From: Pedobacter sp. HDW13
GTDB taxonomy: Bacteria > Bacteroidota > Bacteroidia > Sphingobacteriales > Sphingobacteriaceae
Direction: 5' to 3'
Assembly (NCBI RefSeq): GCF_011303555.1
Contig: NZ_CP049868.1
Span: forward strand, 4,650,001 to 4,714,000
DNA length: 64,000 nucleotides
A model generated the notes under the pieces. It worked only from the letters and a program-made list of their open reading frames with translations, searched no databases and was not told where the DNA came from. Numbering within the stretch: the first letter of the stretch is position 1; each line of letters starts with the position of its first letter. The position numbers and the translations under genes were made by a program. Positions 35,310 to 45,560 of this stretch are shown piece after piece.

Positions 35310-36544
35310 TGAAAACAGAGAAATTTAATAACCTGATTACGGCAGGCGGATTTAAACAGTTAGCCTGGCTTTTTGCCAGCTTCCTGCTACTCCTTAGCTC
35401 GGGCTGTGTTAAAGTAGAATATTCTAAAATTGACGATCCGGCTTATTTAAGAGTATTTAATAACCTTAATTATGTGCAAACACTTGGCAGTAAGGATAAT
35501 AAGGTGCCATTTTTTTGCATGCTCATTAACCCGGTTGTGGATGGAAGCGGAATGCCTACAAGCGCCGAAATTGTGGGCGATTTTTTAGATCAGCGCGATG
35601 CTTATGCGCCGCCTTATCCATCGCATATCGGTACCAGCACTTCTGTTAATAACCCTGAATATCCAGGCAAAGAAAATGTATTGGTAGGGCCTGTTTTAAA
35701 CGGCTTCGATTTAAGCAGCTGGGCACAGGTGCCATCCGGCAGGATCCGCATTATGTTTGCCTATAGGCCCAAAAATACTGTGCCCTTTTTTCAGTTGGAA
35801 AACCAGCTCAAAAAGGATATCCTGATCGATACCACCCTTAACCTCACCAATAAGGAAGTATATACCCTGCATCTTTTACAAAAAGATTTTGAAACCAAAA
35901 GAGCCGGGATTTTATTGCGTGAAGAGATTTTTCAGAAACTACCATTATCCGATTCGCTCAGCTATGTAAACTTTTACAACATGAGTGCTAAAGGTTACTG
36001 GCAGGCCGACAAATCGCTTAAAGCAGAGGATTATTTAATGGCCAGTTTTCAGAGTGGAATGAAGGATGACATGAATGTTTTCCTGTCGCTTTACGAAAAC
36101 CAGAATATTTTGAGTCAAACTGAGGCTACTGTACCCGGATTTAAAGGTAAATATATAGCCAACGTTAAACTGAATACGGCAACCGGAATGGTAAATCCTT
36201 ATGTAAGTTTCCCAATCTGGGCTGGTAAAACAGCCAATGGCATTACCACCAACATGTGGCAGCGCTTCGATTTTTTTGTGCCGGGAATGGATATTACCAA
36301 TAATCCATTTTATCCAAACTCTATCGATAATGGGGGAAACTGGGTTTCGGTTAACTGTTTGCAAAACGGAAAGGTAAAGATGGCGAGTAATGATAATGCG
36401 GCCATATTGCCCAATCTGCTGGTCAACATCCACTCCGGTGTAAACAACCCCAAAACCTTTGCCACAGTAAATACCATAGAAGTGGTTAACGGCAGGGTTT
36501 ATCTAACCACCATCCAACGGAAATATGCACCGCCCATTTATTAA
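35309..36544 (+). CDS. Surface lipoprotein of unknown family
   Basis: A 411-residue lipoprotein with lipobox LSSGC (Cys33). The start overlaps the previous stop by one base (TAATG), showing translational coupling. The sequence is strand-rich, and I do not recognise a named domain. One segment (YLRVFNNLNYVQTLGSKDNKVPF) is reminiscent of DUF4397-like openings. It is predicted to be anchored in the outer membrane next to the receptor at 30002. Its position within the FAS1 operon suggests a structural or binding role (inference). Confidence 0.75.
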   Translation: MKTEKFNNLITAGGFKQLAWLFASFLLLLSSGCVKVEYSKIDDPAYLRVFNNLNYVQTLGSKDNKVPFFCMLINPVVDGSGMPTSAEIVGDFLDQRDAYAPPYPSHIGTSTSVNNPEYPGKENVLVGPVLNGFDLSSWAQVPSGRIRIMFAYRPKNTVPFFQLENQLKKDILIDTTLNLTNKEVYTLHLLQKDFETKRAGILLREEIFQKLPLSDSLSYVNFYNMSAKGYWQADKSLKAEDYLMASFQSGMKDDMNVFLSLYENQNILSQTEATVPGFKGKYIANVKLNTATGMVNPYVSFPIWAGKTANGITTNMWQRFDFFVPGMDITNNPFYPNSIDNGGNWVSVNCLQNGKVKMASNDNAAILPNLLVNIHSGVNNPKTFATVNTIEVVNGRVYLTTIQRKYAPPIY

Positions 36545-36548
36545 AAAG

Positions 36549-37661
36549 ATGATTCTGATGAAAAAAATAAATAATCATAACAGACCGGTTATTTTGATAG
36601 GGAAAATGCTTTTTACCCTCATCATGGGATTACAGCTGCTGTTTTTTACTGGCTGCAAACACGATGACCTTTCGGTAGCACTACCCAACGAAAACATTCG
36701 CCAGGCCGGCGATTTTGTAAAGAACAATTACGAAATGACCCTTTTTTACGCGGCACTTAAAAAAACAGGATATGCCGAGCAGTTAAACGGGACTGGGCCT
36801 TTTACCGTATTGGCACCAACCGACGATGCTTTTAACCGCCTGGGTATTTATAGTACAGCCGATTTCGATAAAATGAATGCCGATACTTTAAAAAAGCTAA
36901 TCGGTTACCACATTCTGCCACGCCGGCTCCTGCTTAACGATATCCCGAGTAATGGCGTAGATATCCGTTACGCTACCCTAACAGGACCCGAACTTTATGT
37001 TTCGCGTGCTGCGCTAAATCCCAATGGAGGTGCGGTAAATGAACTGTATATCGATGGGGTAGAGGTGATCAGGAAAGATGTGGTGGTAGCTAATGGCGTA
37101 CTGCATCTACTCGATAACGTAATGAAACCGAATTTCAACAAAACGGTGCAACAGTGGCTTGCCGGGCATGCCGATTACAGCGTATTTGTTAAGGGCTTAA
37201 AAAAGTTCAAACTTTGGGATCAACTGGCTACTCCGGCAATCTTTACCATTTTTGCCCCAAATAATAAAGCGCTTGAAAATGTAGGGATCACCGAAGCTTC
37301 GCTAAATATCCTTGAAACAGAAAAATACTTGGGCGACCGGCTTTTTGGTGCCTATATTTTGTACGACCGGCACTTTTTTATCTCCGATTCGCAGGTGTTT
37401 TCATTAATTAATTCAAACGGCGCTTATAACTATTTCCTTAAAAACGACAGCCATTATATGAATTTTGGCGGCGGAAAATTATACCCCGAATTTAAACTCG
37501 GCTACAGTCTGACACTCCGCAGTGGAAATGTTTTTTCGGATGTGATCCTGAATTCGGTAACCAGCAACTTAACAGCAAAAAACGATAACCTGTGCAGCAA
37601 CGGCATCATCCACCATTTGGTTGATGGATTGGTAAAGCCCGATCAGGCAATCAGAAAATAA
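36549..37661 (+). CDS. Fasciclin (FAS1) domain lipoprotein 1
   Basis: About 370 residues with signal peptide and lipobox FFTGC followed by KHDD. The first FAS1 domain (about 40-190 from the far start) shows the classic H1 and H2 pattern: LKKTGYAEQLNGTGPFTVLAPTDDAFN, LKKLIGYHILP and ANGVLHLLDNVM. A second, weaker FAS1 domain follows (about 195-375: FTIFAPNNKALENVG, NGIIHHLVDGL). FAS1 domains mediate adhesion and glycan or protein binding. An ATG at 36525 overlaps the previous gene; I prefer 36549 or 36558, which leave a normal signal peptide. Confidence 0.88.
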   Translation: MILMKKINNHNRPVILIGKMLFTLIMGLQLLFFTGCKHDDLSVALPNENIRQAGDFVKNNYEMTLFYAALKKTGYAEQLNGTGPFTVLAPTDDAFNRLGIYSTADFDKMNADTLKKLIGYHILPRRLLLNDIPSNGVDIRYATLTGPELYVSRAALNPNGGAVNELYIDGVEVIRKDVVVANGVLHLLDNVMKPNFNKTVQQWLAGHADYSVFVKGLKKFKLWDQLATPAIFTIFAPNNKALENVGITEASLNILETEKYLGDRLFGAYILYDRHFFISDSQVFSLINSNGAYNYFLKNDSHYMNFGGGKLYPEFKLGYSLTLRSGNVFSDVILNSVTSNLTAKNDNLCSNGIIHHLVDGLVKPDQAIRK

Positions 37662-37670
37662 GATATCATT

Positions 37671-39011
37671 ATGAACATGAGAAATTTAAGAAACTTTTGG
37701 GTATTCTTTCTGCCTGCATGTATCCTTTTTTTGGGTGCCTGTTCCAAAACAGAATTCCTGCCTGATCCCGAAGGCGTGCAGGTTCCCTTTCAGAGCGATG
37801 CCACACAAACGGTAGATCAGTTGCTCAGTGCTTCAGCAGCAAAAATATTTTACACTGCTTGGCAAAAAAGCAATATCAAAAACATCCTTAAGCAACAGAG
37901 CAGTAAACTGGTATTTACCGTTTTCGCACCGAACGATGCCGCCATGCAGGCTGCAGGTTTAACCGCCGGCACCATTGGTCAGATGCCTGTAGAAGAACTG
38001 GATAGTTTGATGATGTTTTACACCAGCATCGGGCCGGTAACCAAAGATGAGCTAAAACTACGCACTGATAACTTTATGGTGAAAAGCCTGTTGCAACGCC
38101 CTGGGCTTTATGTAAAATATTACGAAAACACCCAAAGCAATAACCAGTACGATTTATACTACTACAGGCATTATGTAGGCGTAAAAGGTGATGATTTATT
38201 GATGAACGGCAAAAACGTAGGCAAAATCAATTACCTGCCTGCAACTAACGGATGCCTGTATATTATGGAGAAAGCCATAGAAAAACCTGCAAAAACCATA
38301 CTGGAGGCTTTAAAAGCTGATGGACGGTTTAACATGTTTATCGAGTCGCAGCGTCTGGCTGATGAGTCCTACCTCAATAAAATTGGTTCGGATATAGAAA
38401 TACTTTTTGGTTATCGTCCCGAAGACGAAGAAATTATGAGCAGTTATGCCTACAACCGCCTTTATTATCAGAAAGATTGGAGCATAAATGCACCTCCTTA
38501 CCCAGGCTATGTGGGGCCAAACATCACGGTATCTACCTTATTTGCCCCTACTGATGAAGCTTTTCACCAGGCTGGTTTTCAGACCGTGGCGGATGTAGTT
38601 AAGTTTAACGAACGCAGCCAGGATGCTGTCCGCTTTGATGATAATACGTTCACCGCAGTGGGTGGTTTTCCAATGGATACCGTATACAATTTTCACCGCA
38701 ACTGGGGTCGGATGTTTCAACCTTCAACCGCAGGAGGCGATAAAACAGCCGATAATGCCACTGTGTTCTACAGCAATGTGCTCAGCCCTTTATTGAACAG
38801 TTATCCGGTTAATGTCGGGGGAAACCCGTCGGTAGAATTTACTTACACTATGCCAATTGAATTTTCGCTTAATAACAACAGTGTGCAGCTTAAAGTAAAA
38901 GGTTCAGAATATCCGGCAGCAACTATTGTCGATGGTGATATCAACACCCTTAACGGACCAATACATGTGGTAAACCGTCTACTTTTCCCTAAAGGATTTA
39001 AACTCAGATAA
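37671..39011 (+). CDS. Fasciclin (FAS1) domain lipoprotein 2
   Basis: 446 residues with lipobox LGAC (Cys24) followed by SKTE. FAS1 signatures occur twice: LVFTVFAPNDAAMQAAGL near residue 83 with CLYIMEKAI, and STLFAPTDEAFHQAGF near residue 287, ending in GPIHVVNRLL. The long middle insertion (tyrosine-rich, about 155-190 and 240-275) has no FAS1 match. It starts 9 bases after FAS1 lipoprotein 1. Probably exposed on the cell surface with its two neighbours. Confidence 0.85.
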   Translation: MNMRNLRNFWVFFLPACILFLGACSKTEFLPDPEGVQVPFQSDATQTVDQLLSASAAKIFYTAWQKSNIKNILKQQSSKLVFTVFAPNDAAMQAAGLTAGTIGQMPVEELDSLMMFYTSIGPVTKDELKLRTDNFMVKSLLQRPGLYVKYYENTQSNNQYDLYYYRHYVGVKGDDLLMNGKNVGKINYLPATNGCLYIMEKAIEKPAKTILEALKADGRFNMFIESQRLADESYLNKIGSDIEILFGYRPEDEEIMSSYAYNRLYYQKDWSINAPPYPGYVGPNITVSTLFAPTDEAFHQAGFQTVADVVKFNERSQDAVRFDDNTFTAVGGFPMDTVYNFHRNWGRMFQPSTAGGDKTADNATVFYSNVLSPLLNSYPVNVGGNPSVEFTYTMPIEFSLNNNSVQLKVKGSEYPAATIVDGDINTLNGPIHVVNRLLFPKGFKLR

Positions 39012-39014
39012 AAC

Positions 39015-40019
39015 ATGGCGCAGCAATTTCATAGATACTATAGTAGCATATTTTCTTTATTGCTGATGGGCCTTGTGCTTTCATCATGTAAAAAAGACGA
39101 AAATAAGCTAAGCGACTACGACAGTAATAAAATCAACCTCGTTATCGCAGATAATTTTAACCTTTCTGCCTTTAGTGCAGCCTTAAAACGCAGCGGACTG
39201 GATAAAACCCTGCAGGAAGGAGCAGGTCCATACACTACTTTGGTGCCATCAGATGCCGCATTCTCAGTAGCCGGTTACAACAGCCCGGTAAGTGTACTCA
39301 CCGCAAACCCTACCACCATTTCGCGTATTGCGCAATACCATACATTGGATGGAAGGTACGAGCTGAACAAACTGCCATACCTGTTTAACCAGGAGCTACG
39401 TTCGCGTGGTGGTAAATTGTATGCCACGCATTGGATAAAAGGAACTGATACAGTACTTACTTTAAATGGTTCGCGTGTGATATCACAGAACATCCCGGCT
39501 TCGAACGGTTTAATCCAGGTACTTAATCGTGTGCTCAGTCCCTACCTGCACGATCTGCTTGGCGATGCAGTTTCGGCCGAATCGAGCATAACTCTTTTTA
39601 CACAGGCTTTAAAAAGTTCAGGTTTGCTTGAAACGATTAACGGGGCAGGACCTTACACCATTTTCGCACCCAATAACCAGGCCATGCAAGACCTTGGCTA
39701 CGCCAGTGTAGAGCAGGTAAGTAGTACCGATTTAGAGGTGCTGAAACGCCTGGTAAATTACCACATCGTAAAAGACAGAAGATTTATTTACGATTATATA
39801 CTCAGCACAGGTTCGTCTAACAGCAGCAGGCAAGCCATGTTGGATGGTAATTCGGTAACCATGACTTTAACGCCTGATCCTAACACACCTGGAAGTTTTA
39901 ATGGCATTACCTTAAGCGGGATTGGAAATACCAGCCCTGTAAAATTGGTTAAACAGGATATCCTGGCAGGGAATGGTGTATTACATATTATAGATGGTGC
40001 TTTACGGATTACACAATAG
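39015..40019 (+). CDS. Fasciclin (FAS1) domain lipoprotein 3
   Basis: 334 residues with lipobox LSSC (Cys25) followed by KKDEN, a good match to a Bacteroidota surface-export signal. There are two FAS1 domains: one (about 45-175) with LKRSGLDKTLQEGAGPYTTLVPSDAAF and SNGLIQVLNRVL, and one (about 190-334) with LKSSGLLETINGAGPYTIFAPNNQAM, LKRLVNYHIV and GNGVLHIIDGAL. It begins 3 bases after the previous stop. This is the best-conserved FAS1 protein of the three. Confidence 0.9.
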   Translation: MAQQFHRYYSSIFSLLLMGLVLSSCKKDENKLSDYDSNKINLVIADNFNLSAFSAALKRSGLDKTLQEGAGPYTTLVPSDAAFSVAGYNSPVSVLTANPTTISRIAQYHTLDGRYELNKLPYLFNQELRSRGGKLYATHWIKGTDTVLTLNGSRVISQNIPASNGLIQVLNRVLSPYLHDLLGDAVSAESSITLFTQALKSSGLLETINGAGPYTIFAPNNQAMQDLGYASVEQVSSTDLEVLKRLVNYHIVKDRRFIYDYILSTGSSNSSRQAMLDGNSVTMTLTPDPNTPGSFNGITLSGIGNTSPVKLVKQDILAGNGVLHIIDGALRITQ

Positions 40020-40047
40020 GTAACCTGAAGCAATTAAAATTAAACTG

Positions 40048-43000
40048 ATGAAGAAAATTATATATCCAACACCCGTCTTTTTGCAGGGGATTATTTCGCT
40101 GCAGCAGGTTGGGGTTAAAATAATCATGCTCTGCGCTTTCCTGTTTATATCATTAAATGGTATGGCGCAAGAAACAAGCGGTTCGTTAACTGGCCAGGTT
40201 AAAGATGCAAATGGCATGGCTATACCCGGCGCAACCATTGTGGCGGTGCATACGCCATCGGGAACACGTTATGCTATTTCTGCCGATGCAGATGGGCGTT
40301 ACTTCTTAAATAATTTACGTATTGGCTCTCCATATACCCTTACGGTTTCTACCACGGGAATGAAAACAGAAGTACTTGATCATGTTGCTGTGCGCCTGGG
40401 TGCCAGTCAGCAAATTAATGTGGTGTTGCAGGAAAATGCACAGGAACTGAGTACTGTAATGGTTTCTGGAAGGGCGAAACCCAAACAAAAGGCCGATAAT
40501 TACGGAACAGGTAAGAATATCAGTGCCGAACAGGTAAAAAATATGCCCACTATTAACAGAAGCATCACCGATATTACCCGTTTAACCCCACAGGGGAGCC
40601 GCGACAACAGTTTCGGTGGAACCAATTTCCGCTATAATAACGTAACCATTGATGGTGCGGTGAATAACGATGCCATTGGTTTTAGCCCTTCGTTAGGTGG
40701 ACAAACCGGTACTTCAGGTATGAACGGAAGCAGTACCCGTACCAATCCGGTTTCTTTAGATGCCATCGAGGATATGCAGGTATACCTCGCTCCATTTGAT
40801 GTGAAGATCGGGAACTTTACCGGAGGATCGGTAAATGCCGTAACCCGTAGCGGTACCAATAAAGTAAGTGGTTCGGTTTATGGTTTTGGCCGCAATGCAG
40901 CCATTACCGGTAACGATCGCGTTGGAAGTTTGGGTAAGATGAACAGCGATTTTCAGGATTATCAGGCAGGTGTACGCATCGGTTTCCCGATTATTAAAAA
41001 CAAATTGTTCTTTTTTAGCAACGAGGAGATCACCCGCCGTAAAGATCCTACCCAGTTGTACGTGGGCACGGCAGAAACCAATCATATTTTAAGCGTGGCC
41101 GATGCCGACCTGATTAGTAATGCAGTGAAAAGCCGTTATGGAAATGTTTTCGATGCCGGTACCGCAGGCGTGTACACCAATTCGAACCAGTCGCAGAAAT
41201 TTTTTAACCGTTTAGATTGGAACATTAACGACAAACACCAGTTGGCGATTCGTAACAATACCATTTTCAGTAAAGCCACGCATATGGACCGCGATCAACA
41301 GGATTTCCGTTTCAGCAGTATGGCCTTTGAGCAAAAAAATAACCAGACCAGTACTGTTGCCGAACTAAAAAGCCGTTTCAATAACGAGCTTTCGGGTAAT
41401 TTATTGGTTGGTTTTACCCATGTAATCGATAGGCGCAATCCGTTGAGCGATCCTACCTTGCCACAGGTACAGATTATGGGCCGTACACCAGGTACCACCA
41501 TTTATTTAGGCACCGATCGCGAGGCGAGCATCTTCGATATGAAACAGAAAACCTGGGAGTTTACCGCTAACTTAAACTGGACAAAAGGTCGCCACAAAAT
41601 TTTATTGGGTACACATAACGAGCTTTACAACATCCAATACGGTTTTGTAAATGCCTGGAATGGTCGTGTAGATTACCAGCGTATCGAAGATTTTATCAGC
41701 AACAACCCTTACCGGGTTCGGGGCAGTTACAATTATACCAATAACAGCAGGGATTATCTGTTGGATAATCCGGCTGCTGATTTTAATGTTAACATGTACA
41801 GTTTATATGTACAGGATGAAATCAGGATCAGCGACAAATTGAGTATTACGCCCGGCTTACGTGCCGATCTGGTGAATTTACCAACTATGCCACAGCTGAG
41901 CGATAAAGTGCGTGATATCATGGCCGATCCGAATTTTGGCAATACTTACACTTATACGCCGCTTAACCGTATCGATAACAAGTTTTTAAACAAGGTGCAG
42001 TTATCGCCTCGTTTAGGTTTCAGATACGATGCGTTGGGTAATCAAAAACTGATTGTAAGAGGAGGTGCGGGCTTATTTACCGGCCGTATTCCTTTTGCCT
42101 GGTTGGCTTATGCCTATTACAATACAGGCAACAACTTTGGCGCTTTCGATCAAAGGGCCGATCAGCAGCCATTTGTACCCGGCAGTGATGCGATTAAACC
42201 AAGTCCCAACGGAATAGGCAATTTTATTGAGCAGAACGGTGCAGTAATCAATAACCCAAACAGTGGCCGTACACAGATCGATCTGGTCGACAATAATTTT
42301 GTAATGCCACAGGTATTCCGTTCAAGTTTAGGAATCGATTATGAAACCGATAACGACTGGCGTTTTACGGTTGAAGGAATGTACACCAAAAGTTTAAAAG
42401 ATGTATTGTTCCAGCAATTAAACACCAAAGATAACCCGCTTTATTACGGTTATGATAAACAGAGACAACAACCTGTTTACAGCGGAACGGTTGATCCACG
42501 TTTTTCTAACATCTATCTGTTAAGTAATACCAGTCAGGGTTACCGCTACAGTTTAACCGGAACCATAACCAAAACATTTATAAAAGTACTCAATGTTACT
42601 ACTTCTTATACCTATGGCGAATCGAAAGATTTAAGCAATGGTGTGCGTAACTCGATGGAGAGTAACTGGCAGTTAAACCAGGCGCTGGTCCCCAATAACC
42701 CGGCATTGAGCTATAGTAATTTTGATACCCGCCACCGGATTGTATCCAGCATTGGCTATAGCCATGTGTGGGAAAAAGCAGGAAAAACCAGTGTAAGTTT
42801 ATTCTTTAGTGCACAATCGGGCAGTCCATTCAGTTATGGTATTGTAAACAGTAGTATTCAGGGTTTATCGCAACAGGTAAGTTTGGCCTATGTTCCGCAA
42901 CGCGACGAGGCCATACGTTTTTTTAAAGATCTACCTAATCAAACTGCTGCACAACAGGCCGCTGCTTTTAATCAATTTATTGATGGTAACACTTACCTGA

Positions 43001-43359
43001 GCAGTCGCAGGGGCGATTTTACCGAGCGCAACAAAGGCCGTACCCCATGGAATGTACAGGCTGATTTGCATCTGGCGCACGAGTTGTTTGTAAATAGTGA
43101 TAAATCACAGTCGTTGAGCTTAAATGTTGATATCATCAACCTGACCAACCTTATCAATAAAACATGGGGTGTACAGTATTTCTCGCCAAACACTTTTAAC
43201 TCTACCAGCAGTGTAGGTTTAACGCCAACTTTGTTTCCGCCTCAGCAAAATGCGGGGAACTATCCGGTATTTACCTTCAATAATCCCGGACAGCCTTTTA
43301 GTATTGACTATTTCGGATCGCGGGTGCAAATGCAAATTGGTTTAAGGTATAGCTTTTAA
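40048..43359 (+). CDS. TonB-dependent receptor, Oar-like
   Basis: An 1103-residue outer-membrane receptor. The signal segment ends near GMAQ (about residue 40). Then come a carboxypeptidase-regulatory domain (about 45-130: GSLTGQVKDANGMAIPGATIV), a plug (about 140-280: INRSITDITRLTPQGSRDNS, DAIEDMQVYLAPFDVK) and a barrel ending QMQIGLRYSF. It lacks an STN domain, so it is probably an effector receptor rather than a signal transducer. It is homologous to the receptor at 1-3036 but is GC-richer, with CGT/CGC arginine codons. It lies in the FAS1 operon, 28 bases after FAS1 lipoprotein 3. Confidence 0.93.
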   Translation: MKKIIYPTPVFLQGIISLQQVGVKIIMLCAFLFISLNGMAQETSGSLTGQVKDANGMAIPGATIVAVHTPSGTRYAISADADGRYFLNNLRIGSPYTLTVSTTGMKTEVLDHVAVRLGASQQINVVLQENAQELSTVMVSGRAKPKQKADNYGTGKNISAEQVKNMPTINRSITDITRLTPQGSRDNSFGGTNFRYNNVTIDGAVNNDAIGFSPSLGGQTGTSGMNGSSTRTNPVSLDAIEDMQVYLAPFDVKIGNFTGGSVNAVTRSGTNKVSGSVYGFGRNAAITGNDRVGSLGKMNSDFQDYQAGVRIGFPIIKNKLFFFSNEEITRRKDPTQLYVGTAETNHILSVADADLISNAVKSRYGNVFDAGTAGVYTNSNQSQKFFNRLDWNINDKHQLAIRNNTIFSKATHMDRDQQDFRFSSMAFEQKNNQTSTVAELKSRFNNELSGNLLVGFTHVIDRRNPLSDPTLPQVQIMGRTPGTTIYLGTDREASIFDMKQKTWEFTANLNWTKGRHKILLGTHNELYNIQYGFVNAWNGRVDYQRIEDFISNNPYRVRGSYNYTNNSRDYLLDNPAADFNVNMYSLYVQDEIRISDKLSITPGLRADLVNLPTMPQLSDKVRDIMADPNFGNTYTYTPLNRIDNKFLNKVQLSPRLGFRYDALGNQKLIVRGGAGLFTGRIPFAWLAYAYYNTGNNFGAFDQRADQQPFVPGSDAIKPSPNGIGNFIEQNGAVINNPNSGRTQIDLVDNNFVMPQVFRSSLGIDYETDNDWRFTVEGMYTKSLKDVLFQQLNTKDNPLYYGYDKQRQQPVYSGTVDPRFSNIYLLSNTSQGYRYSLTGTITKTFIKVLNVTTSYTYGESKDLSNGVRNSMESNWQLNQALVPNNPALSYSNFDTRHRIVSSIGYSHVWEKAGKTSVSLFFSAQSGSPFSYGIVNSSIQGLSQQVSLAYVPQRDEAIRFFKDLPNQTAAQQAAAFNQFIDGNTYLSSRRGDFTERNKGRTPWNVQADLHLAHELFVNSDKSQSLSLNVDIINLTNLINKTWGVQYFSPNTFNSTSSVGLTPTLFPPQQNAGNYPVFTFNNPGQPFSIDYFGSRVQMQIGLRYSF

Positions 43360-43374
43360 CAAGACCATCATCAA

Positions 43375-45549
43375 ATGAAAATGACTATTTTAAATAAACA
43401 AAAATTAGGCCTTGGCCTGATGCTTATGCTGCTGTTTTTGGCTGGCAGCTGTAAAAAAGATGAACAACAGGAAATTGTAATTCCTTTTAAAATTGCAGGT
43501 TATTATCCCAATAGTGGAAACGCAGGTACCCTGGTGAATATTGAAGGAGAAGGGTTTGGTACAGATATTGGTCAATACAGCGCCACTGTATCTGGTAAAA
43601 CTGTAACCGTAGTTAGTGCAACAGCTACCAGATTGGTACTTAGAATGCCCGAAGCCGGAATCAGTGGTGTATTATCGCTTAAATATAATGATCAGCAATA
43701 TGACGTTGGTCAATATCTATATCAGGATTTAAGTGTTAAAACTGTTTTTCCGGCCAATGGGCCGGCAGGTTCACAGATCAGGATTACAGGAGAAGGTTTT
43801 AGTAGTACGCAGGGTCCGGTTCAGGTTTTAATTAATGGTAAAGTGGCTCAGGTGGTAAGTGTAAGTGAAACCATTATTGTTGCCGAAGTCCCTTCAGAAG
43901 CTGGTTTTGGGCCTGTAACAATAAAAGTTAATGGAAAAGAGGCACAAGGACAGAATTTTACCTACCAGGCAATTAGTAGCATTAAACCATTAACCGGGGG
44001 TAAGAACACCAGGGTTACTATTAGTGGGGTTGGTTTTGAAGAAACTATTGTGGGTAATACCGTAAATTTTAATGGGGTAGCAGCTACAGTAATTGAGGCC
44101 GGTAAAGAACGATTGGTGGTGGTTGCTCCTGACGGCGTAAGTACCGGACCTTTAACTGTTGATATCAATGGCCAAAAAACAATCGGACCTGTATTTAAAG
44201 TAGTTTCATCTCCGATTCTTCAATTTGTATCGCCTCTTAGTGGTCCAAAAGGTGTTGAAATGGTAATTACAGGTAGTGTATTCAGTACGATATTGGATGA
44301 AAACAAGGTGTTCATCAATAATGTTGAAGTACCACTGAAATCGGCATCAGCTACCGAATTGATACTGAATATCCCTGGTGGAACAGGAAGCGGTGTAGTA
44401 CGTGTGGTGGTAAACGATCAAAGTACAAATGGACCACAGTTTAAAGATCAGACCCTTGGGATCAGCTCTATTAGTCCTGATAATGGATTGACTGGTACAG
44501 AAGTTACAATAAAAGGTTCGGGCTTTAGTGCTGTTGCGGAACAAAATAAGGTGTATTTTAACGGCGTTTTAGCTGGAGTAAGATCCGCTACAGAAAATAC
44601 CATCACGATAAATGCACCTGCAAATGTAACAACAGGAGAGGTGAAAATTGCAGTGAATGGCCAGGAAGCAACCGCGCCAACAGAGTTTAGAAGAGCCGGA
44701 ATGAGTACTTTAGCTGGTGGACCAAATAGTAATGTTTTTGGGTCATTTATGACCGCCATAGCCGTTGATGGCATCGGAAATGTATACGTTGTAGATCCGC
44801 AGAATAAGGCTGTGAAAAAAATTACCCCTGCAGGCATAGTTAGTACGTTGCAGGCTAATGGGACTAATGTGGAATTTGATAATCCGTATGGGCTGGTTAT
44901 TGATAAAGACAATACAATTTATATCAGTGAACGAAATAGAAATCAGATTAAGAAAATCACCTCTTCCGGTCAAATTACAACCATAGCGTTAACGTTTTCT
45001 CCGGCGTTAATAAGTATTGATAATACCGGGAATCTATATGTGAACAACAACGCGCTTTTCGGAGGTGTTTATAAGGTTAACACAGCTGGTGCTATAACAA
45101 AAATGAATGGACCAAGCTGGGCAAATAGCCGTTCGGCCATTGATGTAGTAGGTAATTTTTATTATTCAGATCAAGGTACAAATAGTAATCACAGCGTAAT
45201 CAAAGTACCTGCGGGCGGGCAAATGGAAATTAATTTTGCCGGAACATCCGATCCAGGTTATATGGATGCGGTTGGGCAGGTAGCAAGATTCAATACGATC
45301 TCTGGAGGTGTAATTTTCAAAGATAACAACACTTTATATGTTGGTGATGGCTCTAACTATGGTATCAGAGAGCTTAACATCAATACCAGAAGTGTTTCTA
45401 CAGTCTTTAAAGCTTCTTCTGGTTTCGCTGATGGAACATTGAGTGCAGCCAGACTCGGCCGAATGGTAGATATTGCTGCTGATAAAGATGGTAATATTTA
45501 TATCCTCGATGCAGGAAACAAGGCCGTCAGAAAAGTTTTTCTAAAATAG
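43375..45549 (+). CDS. IPT/TIG and NHL repeat lipoprotein
   Basis: 724 residues with lipobox LAGSC followed by KKDEQ. Five tandem immunoglobulin-like IPT/TIG domains span about 40-440, opening with phrases such as YYPNSGNAGTLVNIEGEGF, FPANGPAGSQIRITGEGF and ISPDNGLTGTEVTIKGSGF. An NHL beta-propeller follows (about 443-724), with repeats like IAVDGIGNVYVVDPQNKAVKKITPAG and IAADKDGNIYILDAGNKAVRKV. Such proteins bind extracellular ligands at the cell surface. It is the last gene of the FAS1 operon, 15 bases after the Oar-like receptor, and is followed by a strong terminator. Confidence 0.93.
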   Translation: MKMTILNKQKLGLGLMLMLLFLAGSCKKDEQQEIVIPFKIAGYYPNSGNAGTLVNIEGEGFGTDIGQYSATVSGKTVTVVSATATRLVLRMPEAGISGVLSLKYNDQQYDVGQYLYQDLSVKTVFPANGPAGSQIRITGEGFSSTQGPVQVLINGKVAQVVSVSETIIVAEVPSEAGFGPVTIKVNGKEAQGQNFTYQAISSIKPLTGGKNTRVTISGVGFEETIVGNTVNFNGVAATVIEAGKERLVVVAPDGVSTGPLTVDINGQKTIGPVFKVVSSPILQFVSPLSGPKGVEMVITGSVFSTILDENKVFINNVEVPLKSASATELILNIPGGTGSGVVRVVVNDQSTNGPQFKDQTLGISSISPDNGLTGTEVTIKGSGFSAVAEQNKVYFNGVLAGVRSATENTITINAPANVTTGEVKIAVNGQEATAPTEFRRAGMSTLAGGPNSNVFGSFMTAIAVDGIGNVYVVDPQNKAVKKITPAGIVSTLQANGTNVEFDNPYGLVIDKDNTIYISERNRNQIKKITSSGQITTIALTFSPALISIDNTGNLYVNNNALFGGVYKVNTAGAITKMNGPSWANSRSAIDVVGNFYYSDQGTNSNHSVIKVPAGGQMEINFAGTSDPGYMDAVGQVARFNTISGGVIFKDNNTLYVGDGSNYGIRELNINTRSVSTVFKASSGFADGTLSAARLGRMVDIAADKDGNIYILDAGNKAVRKVFLK

Positions 45550-45560
45550 GTATATATTTT

